Of a DNA stretch of 64,000 bases, positions 61,934 to 64,000 are shown piece by piece (position 1 is the first letter of the stretch; each line of letters starts with the position of its first letter). The notes beneath the pieces are model-generated. The model was not told where the DNA came from and ran no database searches. It worked only from the letters and a program-made list of their open reading frames with translations. The position numbers and the translations under genes were made by a program. The DNA is from Rhodospirillales bacterium 70-18 (GTDB lineage Bacteria; Pseudomonadota; Alphaproteobacteria; Acetobacterales; Acetobacteraceae), in NCBI GenBank assembly GCA_001899585.1, contig MKWE01000051.1, positions 202,991 to 266,990 of the forward strand. Reading direction: 5' to 3'.

Positions 61934-63460
61934 ATGCCCGCCGCGCATCGCCTGCGAACATCCGCCCTCGCCGCCGCCGGCCTGCTGGCCGGCCTGGCCG
62001 CCACCCCCGCGCCCGCGCAGACGCTGAAGATCGCGCTCCGCCAGGACGCCGACATCCTCGACCCGACGTTGGCCCGCACCTATATCGGCCGCATCGTGTT
62101 CGCCGGCCTGTGCGACAAGCTGTTCGACATCGACGCCAACCTCAACGTCGTCCCGCAGCTCGCCACCGGCTACAAATGGGACAACCCGACCACGATGACC
62201 ATCACGCTGCGCCAGGGCGTGACCTTCCAGGACGGCGAGAAGATGGACGCCGCCGCCGTCGCCTACAGCCTGGACCGCCACCGCACCATGCAGGGCAGCT
62301 TCCGCCGCGGCGAATTGTCGCCGGTGCAGTCGGTCGAGGTGGTCGACCCGCTCACCGTCCGGCTGCACCTGAAATCGCCCTACTCGCCGCTGATCTACCA
62401 GCTGACCGACCGTTCCGGCATGGTCCTGGCGCCCGACGTGGCCAAGAAGGAGGGCAAGGATTTCGGCCTGCACCCGGTCTGCGCCGGCCCGTTCAGCTTC
62501 CATGAGCGGGTGGCCCAGGACCATGTGACGCTCGACCGCTTCCCCGGCTACTGGAACGCCAAGGACATCCATTTCGACCATGTGACCTACGTCGTCCTGC
62601 CCGACAGCTCGGTGCGCCTGGCCAACCTGCAATCCGGCACCGTGGACATGGCCGAGCAGGTGGTGCCCAGCGATGTCGCCGCAGTGAAGGCCGACCCGAA
62701 GCTGGAGGTGGTGGCCGGCGACGGCCTCGGCTACGCCGGCATCGCCATCAACCTGGCCAACGGCAAGCGCGCCGACACCCCGATGGGCCATGACTGGCGG
62801 GTGCGCAAGGCGTTCGAACTCTCGATCGACCGCAACGCGCTGATCCAGGTGGTGTACAACGGCATGTTCACCGCCACCGCGCAGGGCGTCGCCGCCAACT
62901 CGCCCTATCACGACGCCGGGCTGAAGCCGCCGGGGCGCGATATCGCCCGCGCCAAGGCGCTGCTGAAAGAGGCCGGGGTGACCACGCCCTACACGCTGGA
63001 ACTGACCGCGCCCAACCAGCCGGACGTGGCGCAGACCGCCGAGGTGATCCAGTCGATGGCCAAGGATGCCGGGTTCGACATCAAGATCCGGCTGATGGAA
63101 TTCGCCTCCTCGCTGAAGGCCGAAGTGGCCGGCGACTACGAGACCTACCTGATCGGCTGGTCCGGCCGCGCGGACCCGGACGGCAACGTCTATGGCGGCT
63201 TCCACAGCGGCGGGCCGTTCAACACCTCCCACTATCTCAACAAGGATATGGACGCACTGCTCGACAAGGCCCGCGCGGTGTCGGACGTGGCGGAACGCAA
63301 GGCGCTGTATTCCAAGGTGTTCCGGCTGGCCGAGAACGAGCTGCCCTACATGTATCTCTGGACCACGCGCAACGTCATGGGGCTGAACCGCAAGGTGCAG
63401 GGCTTCGTGATGGTGCCGGACGGGATGATCCGCCTGCAGGGCATGCATTTCGCCCAGTAG
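61934..63460 (+). CDS. ABC transporter substrate-binding protein, family 5 (peptide type)
   Basis: A 508-aa periplasmic binding protein. The signal peptide is cleaved after TPAPA. The SBP_bac_5 signatures are LATGYKWDNPTTMTITLRQG, VTFQDGEKMDAAAVAYSLDR and the late VRKAFELSIDRNALIQVVYNG. It should bind di/oligopeptides or a similar solute such as an opine or glutathione. AAGGAG lies 8 nt before ATG 61934. No permease or ATPase genes follow in the window, so it is either an orphan binding protein or works with a transporter encoded elsewhere. Confidence 0.93.
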   Translation: MPAAHRLRTSALAAAGLLAGLAATPAPAQTLKIALRQDADILDPTLARTYIGRIVFAGLCDKLFDIDANLNVVPQLATGYKWDNPTTMTITLRQGVTFQDGEKMDAAAVAYSLDRHRTMQGSFRRGELSPVQSVEVVDPLTVRLHLKSPYSPLIYQLTDRSGMVLAPDVAKKEGKDFGLHPVCAGPFSFHERVAQDHVTLDRFPGYWNAKDIHFDHVTYVVLPDSSVRLANLQSGTVDMAEQVVPSDVAAVKADPKLEVVAGDGLGYAGIAINLANGKRADTPMGHDWRVRKAFELSIDRNALIQVVYNGMFTATAQGVAANSPYHDAGLKPPGRDIARAKALLKEAGVTTPYTLELTAPNQPDVAQTAEVIQSMAKDAGFDIKIRLMEFASSLKAEVAGDYETYLIGWSGRADPDGNVYGGFHSGGPFNTSHYLNKDMDALLDKARAVSDVAERKALYSKVFRLAENELPYMYLWTTRNVMGLNRKVQGFVMVPDGMIRLQGMHFAQ

Positions 63461-63483
63461 CGTCGGACGAAGAACCACATGGA

Positions 63484-63532
63484 GGCGGGGAGAAGAAAGG
63501 GAGAGCAAGGCGTTACCTGACTTCTCCCCGCC
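63484..63532. terminator. Inverted repeat between convergent genes
   Basis: GGCGGGGAGAAG (63484-63495) and CTTCTCCCCGCC (63521-63532) form a perfect 12-bp stem with a 25-nt loop, 23 bp after the binding-protein stop. It has no T-run. It probably marks the ends of both convergent transcripts. Confidence 0.55.
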
Positions 63533-63590
63533 GCCCCCTCCCCGCCGTCCCGTCTCGTCGTGAAATCGCTTCCTGGCGACAGGCCGCCGC

Positions 63591-64000
63591 TCAGCCGTCC
63601 TGGCGGATATCCGCCACCACCGCGCCGGTGATGCGCGCCAGTTCCCCAGCCTCGCTGCGGAACACATGGCTTGGCGAGCCGGCGGCCGCCCAGATCGGGT
63701 GCAGGTCCAGCAGGTCGCGGTCGAACACCAGCAGCGGCGCGCCGCCATCCTGGGCCGCGTGCCCCAGCGGCGCCACGCCGCCGATGGCGAAGCCGGTGGC
63801 CGCGCGCACCCAGTCGGCATCGGCGCGCCCCACCGTCACGCCGAGGGCGGCGGCGACCTTGCGCGCATCCACCCGGTTGGCGCCGGAGGCGATCACCACC
63901 ACGGCGCGTCCGTCCCCGCCGCGAAACACGATCGATTTGGCGATCTGCGCCACCGTGCAGCCGATCGCCGCGGCGGCGTCGGCGGCGGTGCGGGTGCCAG
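63591..64000 (-). CDS. YbaK/aminoacyl-tRNA deacylase domain protein, 5' end beyond the window
   Basis: At least 136 residues of a YbaK/ProX-type editing domain, which hydrolyses mischarged aminoacyl-tRNA (for example Cys-tRNA-Pro). Visible are AAAIGCTVAQIAKSIVFRG, VVVIASGANRVDARKVAAAL and TGFAIGGVAPLGH, with the Lys of the active site in AKSIVF. The frame is open to the window edge, so the true start is outside; an internal GTG at 63953 is not a natural start because conserved residues precede it. Confidence 0.88.
   Translation of the reverse strand, partial: GTRTAADAAAAIGCTVAQIAKSIVFRGGDGRAVVVIASGANRVDARKVAAALGVTVGRADADWVRAATGFAIGGVAPLGHAAQDGGAPLLVFDRDLLDLHPIWAAAGSPSHVFRSEAGELARITGAVVADIRQDG

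Overview
The window is a continuous stretch of very GC-rich bacterial chromosome with dense, mostly operonic genes. The backbone points to an alphaproteobacterium of the Rhodospirillales, most likely Acetobacteraceae. The main clues are the block metK-trmB-rimP-nusA-rnpM-infB-rbfA-truB-rpsO-pnp, the hrcA-grpE-dnaK-dnaJ block with a divergent rph, and the codon use. The family assignment is inference from gene order and protein character, because there is no rRNA or other marker here. I see no tRNA, rRNA, CRISPR array, transposase, integrase or prophage gene.

Layout. (1) 1-9,434: the end of a peptide ABC transporter ATPase, a CocE/NonD hydrolase, an AhpD-like protein, a Bax-inhibitor-1 membrane protein, a LolD/FtsX-type ABC exporter divergent from a TesA-like esterase, ThpR, a uracil-DNA glycosylase family protein and a NIPSNAP protein. 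(2) 9,551-13,190: a phosphonate-type importer, phnC-phnD-phnE1-phnE2. (3) 13,235-21,740: a minus-strand kdp potassium operon, read as 27-aa leader ORF-kdpF-kdpA-kdpB-kdpC-kdpD-kdpE plus a PTS EIIA gene. (4) 21,845-28,746: accessory metabolism (GST, an unknown protein, an MFS exporter, an AtuA/DUF4387 pair, a CoA-binding/MetY fusion, a cupin). (5) 28,889-36,385: a surface-polysaccharide-like cluster (AsnB, flippase, GT4, AmpG-like MFS, FkbM methyltransferase, SapC). (6) 36,409-54,463: DedA, a nitronate monooxygenase family protein and the translation/RNA block, interrupted by a GT2-GtrA gene and a broken Sel1 gene, followed by dapB and dnaJ. (7) 54,583-64,000: dnaK, grpE, hrcA, an inserted Gfo/Idh/MocA gene, rph, rdgB, a secreted alpha/beta hydrolase, a peptide-binding protein and a partial YbaK gene.

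The most distinctive non-coding signal is a family of four AT-rich composite palindromes of about 90-125 bp (2929-3050, 9021-9109, 11361-11487, 28111-28226) in otherwise GC-rich DNA. Each is built from two related half-units that share the core CGAATAAAG followed by a T-run, and each half-unit carries its own A/T hairpin. Three copies separate convergent genes and look like bidirectional terminators. One lies inside the phn operon, exactly where phnE1 would be expected to have its start codon. Paired base changes in the two arms keep the central stem intact.

Other regulatory structure includes a hairpin that hides the ribosome-binding site of a 27-aa ORF at the head of the kdp operon, two related partial palindromes upstream of it, an intrinsic terminator directly in front of the rimP start, and a 21-bp inverted repeat with an AT-rich loop between hrcA and grpE.
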